Shown: positions 12,747 through 24,729 of the stretch, piece by piece
How positions within the stretch are numbered: position 1 is the first letter of the stretch
How the letters are laid out: each line of letters starts with the position of its first letter
Assembly: GCF_963678635.1 (NCBI RefSeq)
Contig: NC_087065.1
Location: 43,959,430-44,023,429, forward strand
DNA length: 64,000 bases
Source: Symsagittifera roscoffensis
Lineage: Eukaryota; Xenacoelomorpha; Acoela; Convolutidae
Reading direction: 5' to 3'
The notes under the pieces: generated by a model
What the model was told of the DNA's origin: nothing
The model's database searches: none
What the model saw: the letters and a program-made list of their open reading frames with translations, nothing else
Program-made: the position numbers and the translations under genes

Positions 12747-13844
12747 ATGTGTGGCAGTTTGAACAGTGATCGTAATAAGTGGATTTTTATCGGGAATGTT
12801 CTGGGATTGGTGGGTTATACTGCACTGGCCAACTGTGTAATTTTAACCTTCTCTGAACCAGTTGATCGCGGTGTGTACTGTGGCGACCCAAGTATTATTT
12901 ATCCACTAAAAAGCGAAATAGTTTCTGGTTGGGAACTTGTTATCATCACAACTTTACCTGTTATCATCATTGCAGCTATGAACTATTTTGTTGTGGCATT
13001 TACGGGTCTGCTACCATTCTCAGAAGACAATAAGCCCTCTCTATTGGAAAGTTGCCTCTCTGTTCGAAAAGTTGTCCACATATGCTGGATGGAAAATGTA
13101 TTGGTTTTCTTGGTTATTACTGCTGGAAATTCTACTTGCTATTTGATTACGGAAATTGCTAAAGTGTCAGTAGGAGAATACAGACCTCACTTTCTGGCTG
13201 TTTGTAGGCCAAACAACGAAGCTTTCTCAAGCTGGGGGCAGTTCAATTGCGAAACGCAAACGCTTATGACTAAAGATAATTTTAATTGCAGTGCAGATAA
13301 TGACCTTGTTTACGACGCCATGAAGTCATTCCCTTCCGGACATGCTTCTATTGGAGCATTTGCCGCTGTGTTTGGAGTTATATATTTGCAGAAGTTTTTA
13401 AAACGGTTTAAAAACATCTGTATGCTCAAAACTCTGATTCAAGTCTGTTTCATTGTGTCTGCATGGTTTGTTGCATTCAGTCGCGTTGCGGATAATCATC
13501 ATCACCTTTTGGATGTTATCATAGGCCTGCTCATTGGATGTATTTTGGCAATAGTTTGTGTTGAATATTGCTTCCCGACACAGCAGTTCAGCTTCGGAAC
13601 TGTTGGTTCAAAGATATCTGAGACAGAAAAAGAGAACGGATCTCCGGGTCTTTCTAGAAACGCAACTGTAGACACAAGCAGTCTCAATTTTGATGTCAAT
13701 CAGAATAGAAGTAGATCACGCGATTCGCCTTCTGTGACTTCAATAGCAAACGAAGTTACAGACTACCATAGTAAACGAAAGGCATCCAGAGAAAAAGCAG
13801 CGATACAGCCATACGGTCTAATTGCATACGAAACAAGTGCCTAA
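12747..13844 (+). CDS. PAP2-family phospholipid phosphatase (lipid phosphate phosphatase type)
   Basis: The predicted protein is an integral-membrane lipid phosphatase of the PLPP/LPP family (phosphatidate, lysophosphatidate and related lipid phosphates), expected in the plasma or ER membrane with its active site on the outer or lumenal face. Counting from the chosen Met, the three phosphatase motifs are motif 1 KVSVGEYRP (139-147), motif 2 FPSGH (195-199) and motif 3 SRVADNHHHLLD (245-256), with H252 in the nucleophile position and D256 supporting it. Six hydrophobic segments lie at about 12-35, 63-86, 113-138, 201-218, 225-245 and 256-275. A sequon NCS at 180 lies in the loop between motifs 1 and 2, where the family is commonly glycosylated. 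The 365-residue length is longer than the usual 280-320 because of a Ser/Arg-rich C-terminal tail. The coding region is uninterrupted, which is notable for an animal gene, and suggests either an intron-poor gene or an old retrocopy. The stop is TAA at 13842-13844. The family assignment is firm; the exact paralogue is not. Confidence 0.95.
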   Translation: MCGSLNSDRNKWIFIGNVLGLVGYTALANCVILTFSEPVDRGVYCGDPSIIYPLKSEIVSGWELVIITTLPVIIIAAMNYFVVAFTGLLPFSEDNKPSLLESCLSVRKVVHICWMENVLVFLVITAGNSTCYLITEIAKVSVGEYRPHFLAVCRPNNEAFSSWGQFNCETQTLMTKDNFNCSADNDLVYDAMKSFPSGHASIGAFAAVFGVIYLQKFLKRFKNICMLKTLIQVCFIVSAWFVAFSRVADNHHHLLDVIIGLLIGCILAIVCVEYCFPTQQFSFGTVGSKISETEKENGSPGLSRNATVDTSSLNFDVNQNRSRSRDSPSVTSIANEVTDYHSKRKASREKAAIQPYGLIAYETSA

Positions 13845-15165
13845 GACTTATTAATAACTTTATCGTGATACATATCAATCAGCAGTTACCAGTCTTAGTT
13901 TCAAAACAATCTACTAGTTTTAGCAGTACCGATCTTAAGTTTTACATTTGTTATCTTTTCGTGTATATAAATTTGAATTATATATTTTTGAAATCAATTG
14001 TTTTGATGTTGTACCTAAAATCGTATTTAAAAAAAAACTGAATCAATTTTTACCAGAGACGGGATAACCGTCATTTGTAAAAAAAACTGTAGACGAATTT
14101 TCGGTGGTATGTGAACAATCAGCAAAAGAAGCCCTGATGTCTTTTGGACCATTTTTGATTGGTTTCGTTCTGATGGTTTGAAAATTTGGCGGCTTGGCTT
14201 GTCGTAACTTGTATGTTGCTGTAGAAGTTTCACTTCTAATGAAACTCAAGTAATATAAAAATAACTTTGTATTCTGATGTGTTTTTTTAATTTCCACTCA
14301 AAATCAGGTACCACAAATAATCATCGGACTGGGAGCAATCTTAGTTTAATTGCTTAAAAGCTTATAGTAGCTTAATTTAAAACGTAAAAACTTAGTTTTT
14401 TAGTTTAAGTAACGTTTTTTAGTTTAAAACTTGATTAACGTTAGTTACCTTTGAGTATTTGAGCGCCTTTTTGGAATCAAAGTTTTCAAAAAATCAAAAA
14501 ACTGCAAAACTTGAAAAAATTTTCATTAACTTTTTTTCTTAAATTATTTTTCTGCAAAAATAGTTTTTCAATTTACTTACTTAAATATGACTGTCGAATA
14601 GGCCTAATATCCATTTTTGTTCAGCTCCATTTATATCACCACGCCAAACAACGACAATAATTTGGAAAAAAACTTTGTATTTTTGTAAGACTATGATCGG
14701 AACATTTTCTGGTACTTGCAAAGCAAATGGCGATCCGAGTTCATATTGCATTTTATAGAGCTGCTTTTTGTCGTGATCTGGGTGTAAATTTAAAACTCGT
14801 TCACGCCTAGCTCAATTTTGATGTGACGTAAATATTACTCTCCAAATACGAACGTGGAAATGGCGCGAAAAAACAAACGATTTCGCGTCTGTGTCTAGGT
14901 TATTGACAACTGTATGCGAATTGATTTTTTGTCATCTTTTTTGTTTTCATTAATGTTTAAGCTCAAAATATTCAAGCTAGAACTATCTTCTCCGTAAATT
15001 TTGTTTTGGAGTATGCTTAGAGCAGTTTTTCAGTATCATCCTAAATATGATTATTTCGTATAAGTTTTTAAAAAAGTTCTTCCTATCAAACTTGTGGCAC
15101 ATTTTGCGAGTTTTTTTCCCTATATCCCATTTTCTTTCTTCTAGAAAAAAACGGTCTCTTTTTTC
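13845..15165. other. AT-rich spacer with a duplicated 38-bp block
   Basis: No gene is seen. A 38-bp block is identical at 14837-14874 and 15324-15361. It contains TGGCGCGAAAA, which fits an E2F/DP-like site, and both copies follow a GTGACGT sequence. No canonical AATAAA close behind the phosphatase stop was noticed. Confidence 0.5.
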
Positions 15166-16135
15166 AAGAGTATTGAACGAATGAACGTAGCGACTCTTAT
15201 ATGGGTCTGCTAATTTTTTGGTTTTTTTTTTTCAGGAAAAAGTCTTAAAATATTGATGCACTTAGGTTTAATGCACTTTTTGAGTTCAATTGAAATTCAT
15301 CTGCTAAAAGTGACGTTAAATGCACTCTCCAAATACGAACGTGGAAATGGCGCGAAAAAACGTGAACGAATTTTAGTTTACATTATCCAGTGGAATAAAA
15401 ACTTCATCTATTGATCCAGTTTTCTCAAGTTGGGTTCATGTTATCAAAAAAGCGCCAGTCATAAATTGTTCTAGAAATTCAAAGAGCTTAAAGGGCATTT
15501 ATTTTTATCTTTGAAATTCGAAAATTGAGATTTTTTCAAGAAAGTCAGTGTTTTTTTAATGTTTACTTGCGTTTATTACTCTTTTCCAATCTTCGATTGG
15601 CTATATTTCGAATTTTGTTGGATTAAATGTTCCATTTTGGGTTAAAAACTTACCAGGGGTTAAAAACCTACCACGCACATTGGGTTAAAAATGTACCAAG
15701 CAGAAATTTCAAAATTTGAAAGGGAATAGTCAGCTTCTTGCTAGAATGTAGAAAATTGGATTAAATTTTTTTTTGAGACTGATTCGAACAATTTTGGTAG
15801 ATGAAGATTTTTAGATTTATTACTTAATGACTTTCGTCTATTTTGCAGTCAGCTAGCTGACCTTGCTATGTTAGTGTTCTACAGTGCTGATTTAAATTAT
15901 CCGGACAAAACGCATTCATTTCGAGTTTTAAATGCGTCGTTTTGCAAATTTTGGAACCAAATTTTTGCTTAATTCTGCTGAAATTCTAAGCAAGTTTTGT
16001 CGTCATCTCTTCAAACCTAAAGTCAACTCAATTTTAAAAAAACGCGTTTTAATTTTCAAGTTCAATGCGTTTTGTCTGGATAATTTAAGACAGCACTGTA
16101 TCTATCGCAAGTGGTGCGAATTCCGCATCGCCTCT
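15166..16135 (+). mobile_element. CD-family hairpin-ended repeat, interrupted by a mariner-like MITE
   Basis: The head at 15166-15198 has the family signature AATGAACGTAG between AAGAGT and ACTCTT, followed by TATATGGG. The AT-rich body (about 15240-15700) matches bodies at 20.9, 35.3, 48.6, 53.1 and 59.7 kb. The 3' signature, GCAAGTGGTGCGAA then GCATCGCCTCT, lies at about 16107-16133, directly beyond the MITE at 15882-16098. No coding capacity is seen. Confidence 0.6.
15882..16098. mobile_element. Mariner-like MITE with TA duplication
   Basis: This 217-bp element has imperfect terminal inverted repeats starting CAGTGCTGATTTAAATTA on the left and CAGTGCTGTCTTAAATTA on the right (inverted), both continuing into TCC(G/A)GACAAAACGCATT. 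It is flanked by TA at 15880-15881 and 16099-16100, the target of Tc1/mariner transposases. There is no transposase frame, so it would depend on a transposase made elsewhere. A longer relative lies at 28373-29094. Confidence 0.85.
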
Positions 16136-17279
16136 TATAGCAACACATTTTTGGCGAATTTCTGTGCTATAGTTGGACCTAGCAAAAATAGTTAAAAATA
16201 GCATTCTGCCAATTTAAAATTCGAATTTTTAGGCGACCTTGAGACATCCTTTCGGTGCAAAAAATGAGCTTTTGCATGCAAAACATTCTGAAATAGGTCA
16301 TTTGTTCTGTTTATTTCATTTTGCCTGTATCAACTTTTTGCCACTCTCTATACTTGCATAGTAACGGCTAGTCCTGAATTGACTTTGAGATCTTTTTTGA
16401 TTTTTTTTTAATACATGGAAATTGCTGCCAAGTTTTTTGAATAAGGACTACATTCGTTTGAGACAATTTTTTTCAGTGATATTTTTTCCAGGACATTTTT
16501 TGAGTTCAAAAAGGAATTAATGGAGCAGGTTTTCATCGAACTTTTAATTCCATTCTGATAATTTTGCAGCTCTCTAACAAAATTTGTGAATGCTTTAACA
16601 TTCTCATCTTTCAAGTAAGGGTTTGGTTACTGAAATTGTTACTTAAAAGATGAAACATGTATAGATAAATATGTATGCTCCCGTTGTTTTTTCTTCCAGA
16701 CGAATTTATTTACTCGGGCATAATATTTTATACCATCTGAAAGACATCATTGCCTTGAGTTCGAATTTTTAAAAATGTGTCAACTGCGATGAATTTTCTT
16801 TATCCTTGCGATAAAGCAAGGGTATTGCAATCGGGTACCAGACTTTTTTCCATAAATAACTGTTCACAGGACTCATTTCATCTTGTGGACTTCTTAATCT
16901 TCTTTAATGCTCAATTTCTTGAAAATTCAAATAAAACTACCATATTTCAAATAGTAACTAGTTAAAGTCCGATTCAGGTTGTATTTTTTTTTTCAAAAAT
17001 TTCTCTTTTTGGATTTGTGGTTTTCGTCCTAGTTTCTGCGGATCCATTTTCCTTTTTTTGGAAACGTCATTTTCTAACTGATAGGGTTTTTATTGGCTTA
17101 CTTTCTAGAGCATGTATTTTCTTCGATTCCAAAAAGTTCAGTAATTTGTAAGTTTACCAAGTCTGATTTTGGGTTATTAAAAAAAATTCGTTTTCTTTTT
17201 CAATGTTTAAATTGTTTCAGTTAATGTTGTTTCGGCTCATCTATCTATATCTATTTATCTATCTATCTATCTATATCTA
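16136..17279. other. AT-rich spacer with one copy of family B repeat
   Basis: No gene is supported. A family B repeat at about 16800-16862 begins with the small hairpin CCTTGC-GATAAA-GCAAGG and continues GGTATTGCAATCGGGTAC. Other copies are near 29657, 34837, 36645, 40712 and 55030. Next to the Helitron-like end, a TCTA microsatellite lies at about 17238-17285. Confidence 0.5.
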
Positions 17280-19057
17280 TCTATACTATATTTAAATGCG
17301 AGTGACAGCTATCTCCCATGTTTAAGCATAATAATTTTATTTCATGTTTAAGCTATATCCTATATTGCAATGCTTAAGAAAATTTTTCAATTAGTTTTTC
17401 GCAAGGTCATTAACTTTTCAGTATTTTTTGAGGTCAAATTAAGTCTGTCTGTCTGTATACCTGCTTTTTTAAATAATCTTATTATGTCTGTCTACCCGTC
17501 GCCTTATTTTTAAACTTTCATCTATTATCTATCTATCATATATTTAAATGCGGGCTTCACTATCTCGCCATACTTTGTTTCATCAAGTTTGAAATTAGCA
17601 ACCCAATATAAGGATATTGTCAGCGTTTTCCCAGGTTTTGCGATTCTGGCCTCCATATATGAATAACCAAATCCTTATAGTTTACGAGATAGGCAAGTTT
17701 TGAGATTTTTCAAAAATTTCTAGAAAATTAAACTAAAAAAAACTTCTCAATTTTTGAAATTCTCACCCTGTAGTTGGGTATTGTCAGGGTACTCTCAGGG
17801 ATTGCGAATCTTGCCTCCAATTCTCACTTCTCAAGTCCTTGTAGTTTTCGAGATATGACGTTTTTTTATGATTTTTCAAAAACATAGATTTTAAAAAATT
17901 CCAAAACGTTTAAGATCTCAATCTTGTTGTTGGGTATTGTGAGGGTACTCTCAGTGGGTTGCGAATCTTGCCTCTGAATATGGCTGCTCAAATTTTTGTA
18001 GTTTTCGAGATATGACGTTTTTTTAGGATTTTTAATTTTTTTCAGAAAACTTAGGTATAAAAACTTTCACTAAACTTGAAGTTATCATATCTGTAGTGAG
18101 GCTCTGTCTGGGTACTCTCAGGAGTTGCGAATATGGCCTTCAAATAGGACTGCGAATTTTGCCTTCAAATAGAACTGCTCAAAATCTTGCAGTTTTCCAG
18201 ATATGACGTTTTTTGTGATTTTTCAAAAAAAATGTTCATGAAAATTATATTAATTTTTTTTCAAAGTTTGTAGTTCCTAACCTGTAGTTGGATGGCTGTC
18301 AGAGTAATCCCAGGGGTTGCAAATTTGGCCTCCAATTAGGAATGCCGAATCATTTATTAAGAGATACGACGATTTTTGTGATTTTTTTTGGAAATTTTCA
18401 GAAAACTCAAATTACAAAATGTTTCGTTTCAGTGAAATTTCCAACCCTGTAGTTGTGTACTTTCAAAGATTGCGAATATTGCCATCAAAAAAGACTGCTC
18501 AAATTTTGGTCCTTTTTGAGATGTGAATTTTTTTCTGGTTTTCAAAAAAAAATACCTTGTCGAAAACTTAAGGTCAAGTTTCTCATAATTTGAATTTCCC
18601 AACGTTGTAGTTGGGTACTGTAAGAGTAATCTCAGGACTTGCAATTCTTGCGTCCAAATACGACTGCTCAATTGCATTCAGTTTCCCAGATGTGACGTTT
18701 CTTAATTCATTATAAACTCGGATATAAAAAAAATGGTCACAAATTTTTATGGTTTTTCAAAATTTGAACTAAAAAATCGAATGAAAAATTTTACAAATTT
18801 TGAAGTTACTCTCAGGAGTTGCAAATCTTGCGTCCAAATGCGACTGCTCGATTGCTTTCAGTTTCCCAGATGTGACGTTTTTTAGTTCATTTTAAATTTT
18901 TTGAAGAACTTATATAAAAATTTTATGGTTCTTCAAAGTTTGTATAAAATTTTTTTAATTACGATCCCTGTAATTGGGTGCTGTCAGAGTACACTCAAAG
19001 ATTAGTTTTTTTTGAGTTGTTGGAAATTCGAAGCACCGAAGGTGCGGTACACGCTAG
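17280..19057 (+). mobile_element. Non-autonomous Helitron-like element with internal tandem repeats
   Basis: The 5' end, TCTATACTATATTTAAATGC, is preceded by A. The 3' end has the stem-loop GCACC-GAA-GGTGC at 19033-19045, then GTACACG and CTAG at 19054-19057 followed by T. TC at the start, a hairpin about 10 nt before CTRR, and insertion between A and T are the Helitron rules. Between the ends are about nine degenerate units of roughly 160 bp, each reading approximately CTGTAGTTGGGTACTGTCAG, then GTACTCTCAGG, GCGAATCTTGCCTCC, GACTGCTCAAATCCTTG and TTTTCGAGATATGACG. A second 5'-like end at about 17533 suggests a nested or duplicated head. No Rep/helicase frame is present. Confidence 0.8.
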
Positions 19058-19319
19058 TTCAAGCTATATTGCATAATTTCGAGAGCAAATATTTAAGCAT
19101 GCGATTATGTATTAAATATTGGATGGGTCGTAAAATTTTTTTAAATGAATTTTTTATGACAACAGTCTTGTTTTCGTCCTGGTTTCGATCCAAAATTTGT
19201 TCCCTCTCGGTAATTGATTTTCATTTCTTTTTAATGTTGTTAATTACACAATGAAGCGCAGTGTATAATTACGAAGACATTTTTTCTAACCAAAAAGAGT
19301 TTATTTGGTGGCATCTTTT

Positions 19320-20800
19320 AAGTATTTCAACTCAATCATATTAAAACTTATTTTAGCATAAAAAAACGTTTTGGCATCTGTTGTTGTTTTTTTTTGGCTA
19401 GTGTTAGTTTGAAAAAAAACCTGAAAATGTATGTGATTTGTTGTTTTTTTTTTGCGACGAGTTTGAAAATTATTGCACTTTTAGCAGAAATTTAATTTTT
19501 TTTTCAAAAACTACCATCGATTTTCAAACAAATGGTACCAATGGAAAAACCGGCTGCTCTTCTATGTGCCTGCATGTTTCACAAGCCTTTTTTCATTTAA
19601 CCTCACGTTCTACGGCCTTAACAAATCTGATACGGCCTAGGCACAAATCTGAGATAAAAGTTTCAATCAAAAGAAAGATTTATGGGGATCTCCCTTTCTC
19701 AAGCGGCTTTTCCCTAAATTTGATAGAAATTAAATTATGGCCTCAAACAACCGCATTTTTTGAGATTTTGGTTAATTTTCAAAACTGTTTGACTTTTCAA
19801 AACTACTCTGCCAAATCGGAGATTGATGGTTTAACCGAAAGAAAAAATCAATTATTTGTATTTTACCTGCGCAAGCAGCTTTGCCCTGCGTTTAAAAAAA
19901 TATGGCCTTAGAAAATGTTCAATGAAAAACTGTTGCGTTTTTTTTTCGAAAAGTTATTTTTTATTTCAAAAACTGACCTGCTGATTCTGAGGTTGATAGT
20001 TATTGAAACTAACATGATGCTTAATTTTTTTCTGCCGAATCTGTTTCAGCCTGTTTTGTTTGTAGAAGAATTGATATGGATTTCGGAAAATTTTTAAAAA
20101 TTTTACCATTTTTTTTAAATTTCTTCACTATTGTCGAAAGCTACTATTAAATCTGATATTCAATCTAAAAAATCAGGCTGCAGAAATCTTCAATCTAAAA
20201 ATCAGGGTGTTGAAAGCAGAGGCTATTCCCATGCTTTAGTAGAGAAAGTTTTATGGATTTAGTAAAAGTCAAATTTTTGAATTTTTGATTAATTTTTGAA
20301 ATATTTTCCACGTTTTTTTGAAAACTACCCAGCCAAATCTGAGATTGGACTTCAATTGAAAGAGTGAGTAGTAATTTTTTTCTCAAAAAGAAATTTTGAT
20401 TATTACGCATTTCCGTATCAGTACAATATATGATTAAAAATATTAGAACATATAACAGGTAGATACAGCATTAGGTGGGTCACTAGTTTTATTTCAAGCG
20501 ACCGTGGTGCAATTGCGATGACGTGAGAATCCTAATCAGCATTTCGGATATTCAAATCCGGAACATATAAATAGTTTCCTTATTGTTTTGTTCGGTTTTT
20601 TGCTTCATAACCTTGGCAATGTAATATTAACTGTAGCTGCTGTATTGGTGGCTGTTAGTAGTAAAATGACAAGCGTTCGTGGAGCAGATATAAGGTGTAT
20701 TTTTAATCGTTTCCTTTTTTCACTTTGTTTTGCCTGTTTAGAGCTCGTTTCGCATTCTCATCGCTTCTTGGTGCGAAGAGCAGCTTTGCCTCTGTGTTAA
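19320..20800. repeat. Large dispersed repeat, copy 1
   Basis: This block shares long stretches with 21690-22780, in the same order: TTTGGCTAGTGTTAG, a TTGCGACG segment, ACTGCC-like and TACGGCC segments, and finally TGTAGCTGCT followed by ATGACAAGCG(T/G)TCGTGGAGC. Parts also recur near 47280-47660 and 52200-52280. The open frames inside (157 codons at 19438, 60 at 19915) do not persist in the second copy, so I do not call them genes. Confidence 0.6.
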
Positions 20801-20829
20801 CTGTTTGAGGCTGTTTGTAAGAAGCGATG

Positions 20830-21400
20830 AACGTAATTCAGACTCTGTAAGAGTCGATGAACATAGTTGTAAGATGACCGTAATTCAGACGTAGATCTCA
20901 CTTTTGATTTCTTGTTAGGTTCATTTTCTTTGTTAAAATCAAGCAAACTCAACTATATAACAGGGAAAGTGTATAGGTTACAAAAATTGCGACATCTAAT
21001 TTTGAAAATGGGTTTTAAATATCAAATTTTCAAGCGAAACAGAAAATTTAACCTATTGATACAGTTTCCTCAAATTGGGTTTGTTTTATCAAAAAAGTTT
21101 CAAAAAACAAATTATTTTTAAAATTCACAGAGCTTCGAGGCCATCTATTTACTCTTGAAAAATGATATTTTCACTAAAAACAAGTCAGTATTTTTTCTAT
21201 TAACTTGCATTCATTCACTCTTTTCCAACTGTCTATGGGCTATGTTTATAGTTGCCTGCGAATTGAAAACATTTTACATGTAATCGCGGCAGTTTTTCAT
21301 TGATGATAAATACCAATTTTTCAACAGAAGCGCATGTTTGCAATGTGCTGCTTCTTTCTCAGTTAGCTCGAGCGTAAATGTTCAACATAAATAAATAAAG
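20830..21400 (+). mobile_element. CD-family repeat with repeated heads
   Basis: Three head-like GATGA-CCGTA or GATGAACGTA motifs follow each other at about 20826, 20855 and 20874, with GACTCT-GTA-AGAGTC (20841-20855) formed where two heads abut. The body at about 20920-21240 matches other CD copies. A clear 3' hairpin was not located. Confidence 0.5.
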
Positions 21401-21689
21401 GTAAAGGCAATTTTGATGGCCATTTCATTAAAATTATTTGAAACGCTAAGATACCATGGCTGGTTTTTTCCTGATTATGATGCTTCTGTCATCAAAACGA
21501 AACGAAAAGTTATAATCTTTGATGGCTTATGTTTTGGTATTTCGTAGGTTCACGAAAAAATGAGTTCAAAAAATTAGTTTTGAGTTCATTAAGGCTTTTG
21601 CAATTGTCCATTGGCTATCTTTTTGTTACTGTTGTTTCCCAAAGTGTTTTATCACGAAGTTTTTCAATTTTCTAACCTAAGTCGCAAAT

Positions 21690-22780
21690 AAAAGTGCTCA
21701 TTTGCTGGCACTTTTGGTATAGTTCAATTTAATCACATTTGAGCTTATATAAGCCTAAACATTTTAATGACATATGTTGTTGCTTTGTTTTTGGCTGGTG
21801 TTAGATTCCGTTGAAAAAAACCGATTATTATGAAAATGTAGGGGTTTGTTGTTTTTCGTTTTTATTTCTTTTGCGACGCTTTGGAAAATGTTTGCCTTTT
21901 TCGTAGAAGTTTCAATTTTTCTCAAAAACTCCTGCCCCGCTTTAAAAAAAACAGTTCCAATGGAAAAACTGGCTGATCGTTTATGTGCCTGCTAGTCTCT
22001 TTTGGTTTTACCTGACGTTCTACGGCCTTTGAAAGTTCGAGTAGGGGGATTTTTGGCCTATTTGTTTTGTATTTTTTCAGTTTCTCAGTTATTAAATGCA
22101 CAAATCTGAGATCAAGGTTTCAATCAAAAGAACAAATTATGGATATCTCCCCTTATCAAGTGGATTTTTTTCCTAAATTAGGTAGTTAAAAGTAATGGTC
22201 TCAAACAAGCTCATTTTTTGGTCAATTTTAAAAACTTTTTGACTTTTCTCAAAAACTACCCTGCCAAATCAGAGTTTAAGGGTTTAACTGAAAGAAAAAA
22301 TAATTTATGAGTATCTCAACTGAGCAAGCAGCTATGCCCTGCATTTGAAAATAAATGGCCTTAGAAAATGACCAAGTTTTGAAATTTTGTCCGTTTTTTA
22401 TGCAAGTTATTCTTTTTTTTTTCAAAAACAGACCTGATTCTGAGGTTGATATTTCATTGAAACTAACATGGTGCTTAGATTTTCTCTGACTTATCTGTTT
22501 CATCTTGTTTTTTTTTGTAGATAACATTGTTACTTTGATAGAAACTGTAGCTGCTTTATTGGTGGCTAGTGTTAGTGAAATGACAAGCGGTCGTGGAGCA
22601 GATGTGAGAATGTGCTACTCCTAATCTCAACAAATTTTTTCAAGGTGTATTTTATTTACTTTTACTTATTTTACTTTGTTTGCCTGTTAAGAGCTTTTTG
22701 CATTTTCCTGGCTTGTGTTTACAAAGCGCAGCTTCGCGTCTGTGAAAGTTTTTCTAAGCAACCATTTTGTTCTACCTGTA
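21690..22780. repeat. Large dispersed repeat, copy 2
   Basis: This is a diverged second copy of the 19320-20800 block, with the same order of conserved segments and small insertions and deletions. It ends in GCGCAGCTTCGCGTCTGTGA (22714-22737), which resembles the CD-family 3' signature. Another such end is at about 22870-22905. No gene is supported. Confidence 0.6.
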
Positions 22781-22939
22781 AGGAATTTTTTTCTACCTGT
22801 ATTGTTTTCATTTTTTCAATTTATATTTTAAGTAATTTTTTGACTTCATTTTTTCAGATTTTTTTTGAATGGCAAGTGTTGCGAAGCTCCGCTTTCTCTC
22901 TGTGTAAAGTTATGCTTCCTCTCTGTGGAATAATTAAAG

Positions 22940-24170
22940 CGAGCTAAATTTCTCGATGTTGGCGCTTTGTAGGCGGCGACTTAATCCGAATCAGAAATCA
23001 TTCCATTTTGGTATGAGGCGCTGTGGTTGGTCCAAATTATGCGTAACTAGACACAAAGTATAACAATTTCACTCGACATTGCGTGTGTGCGAAAGGAAAA
23101 ATTTTCTTAGTTTGATTTAGATTTCAAAAAATTTAAGAGCATTCGGAAGGTGAGGTTGTTAAGAGTAGGAAATACGTTTCTTTTCTCGAGGTCTAGTTTT
23201 TAATTTTGTCTGCTCATCACGCAAACTAGATGATATAAATAGGCATGAGAATGAGTCGAATTATATATCATATCCGCGCGTTGTCACTCATGAATAGATC
23301 GATTTTTGAAAAATTTTAATAAGTTTTATCAAGGTCAAGGGAAACTCATTTGAAGTTCTCGCTTTTAGACGAATTTAATTACGAGTCATGACAGCCTTTT
23401 TTGAATGATTTTCTCGGCTTGATAGCATTCGTTTTGCTTTTTTCTTTGTCGACAACGTTTTGGCGGTATTTCCCTATTGATGAATCTATTTTAGGAAGTT
23501 TTTTTGAAGCTAGGGATTGATAGCAGTTTTACTCTAAAAATCTTGACAAATTTTATTTCCGACCGCAGAAAGAAGAAATCAGGTACACCGCAGAAAGAAG
23601 AAATCAGGTACCTCAGAACCTCAATATCATCTTGAAGCATTTTCAGTGTTGAGAATAATTGATTAAAAAACGTTGCTACTTAGTCTAATTTGGACTGAGA
23701 AAAGTTAGTGAGTCACGCGATAACGCAAAAAGCTATTTATTAAAGGATTTCATCAGCGAGCCAGAAAGCGTAGTGTCGTATTAGAAAGTACTATTGTTTT
23801 TTTTCAACCCAACACGCAATTAATTTTTTTTTGTGGCAATTTTGCTGCATAGTTTAGGTAGTTCAATAGAATTTGTTCTATTGGCTTTATTGACGGCGGA
23901 GTATTGTATATTTTAAAGATAACTTGGCCAAGGTGGCGTGTTTTTGGTTGTTAAAGCACCCTAGTAAAACTAGGGTGTTTTAATACAGGGTTTTAAAACA
24001 CTCAATTGTTTTTAATTGGTCTTCTTAATTTTTTCAATGCACCGCGTTTTATTGATATTTACAATTTTTAAGAACACCTAAAACAAACGGTTTTATGAAA
24101 ATCGATTCAAATGACCTTGCCATTCAACTTGTGGCCCCTGTTCCGAGTTCAGAAAATTTAGATATGAAAA
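22940..24170. other. Spacer with a 15-bp stem-loop and a short tandem duplication
   Basis: No gene is seen. A 25-26 bp direct duplication (ACCGCAGAAAGAAGAAATCA) lies at about 23563-23613. At 23951-23983 the arms TTAAAGCACCCTAGT and ACTAGGGTGTTTTAA flank AAA; they pair over 15 bp with one G-T mismatch and begin and end in TTAA, so this could be a minimal TTAA-targeted MITE or a structured RNA. Confidence 0.5.
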
Positions 24171-24729
24171 TTTTGCAAAGTTTGAAAATAGCAACCCAGT
24201 AGTCAGATGCTGCCGAGGTGCTCTCTGGTACTCTCATTTGAAATTGTCGACCCTCTGGTGTGTTGATACCAGGTTACTACCAGCGGATGCATATGTTGCC
24301 TCTCATCCTAATACTATTGCTCAAAATTTTTCATGAAACTTACAAGTACATTAACAAGAAAGGGTCTGTTTTTTTTTAAAATTAACGCTGATTAATGAAT
24401 GATTTTGCAATTACGCTGGTTCATGCATCCCGTTAATGAATTTGATGATTTTGCAATTGTTTCAGTTTTTTTCTAATATGGGAACCGCAGTTGTATGCTG
24501 TCGGCCATCTTAAGGTTTGGCTTACCAGCATCTAAAACCCTGTAGTTTTGTAGATTTGAAAATTTTAGTTCATATTTTTTTGTTCAAATTTTGGACTCCA
24601 AATCGTTGTTGGATTGCCTCGTCTTTTTTACCGCTGCATTTATTAAGCTTTTTTTCCAAATATTTTGTGTATGAGCAACTTTCGTGTTCACTAATCTGTT
24701 TGAAGCACCTGAGGTGCATTACACGCTAG
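24171..24729 (+). mobile_element. 5'-truncated Helitron-like element
   Basis: The 3' end is diagnostic: hairpin GCACC-TGA-GGTGC at 24705-24717, then ATTACACG and CTAG at 24726-24729 followed by T. Upstream to about 24171 are decayed units of the internal tandem repeat, including a segment reading GGTTACTACCA that also occurs in the copy at about 41880. The 5' end is missing. Confidence 0.7.

Noticed and set aside
19438-19911. 157-codon plus-strand frame
   Set aside because: It lies in a dispersed repeat whose second copy (21.8-22.3 kb) is broken at many points in this frame.
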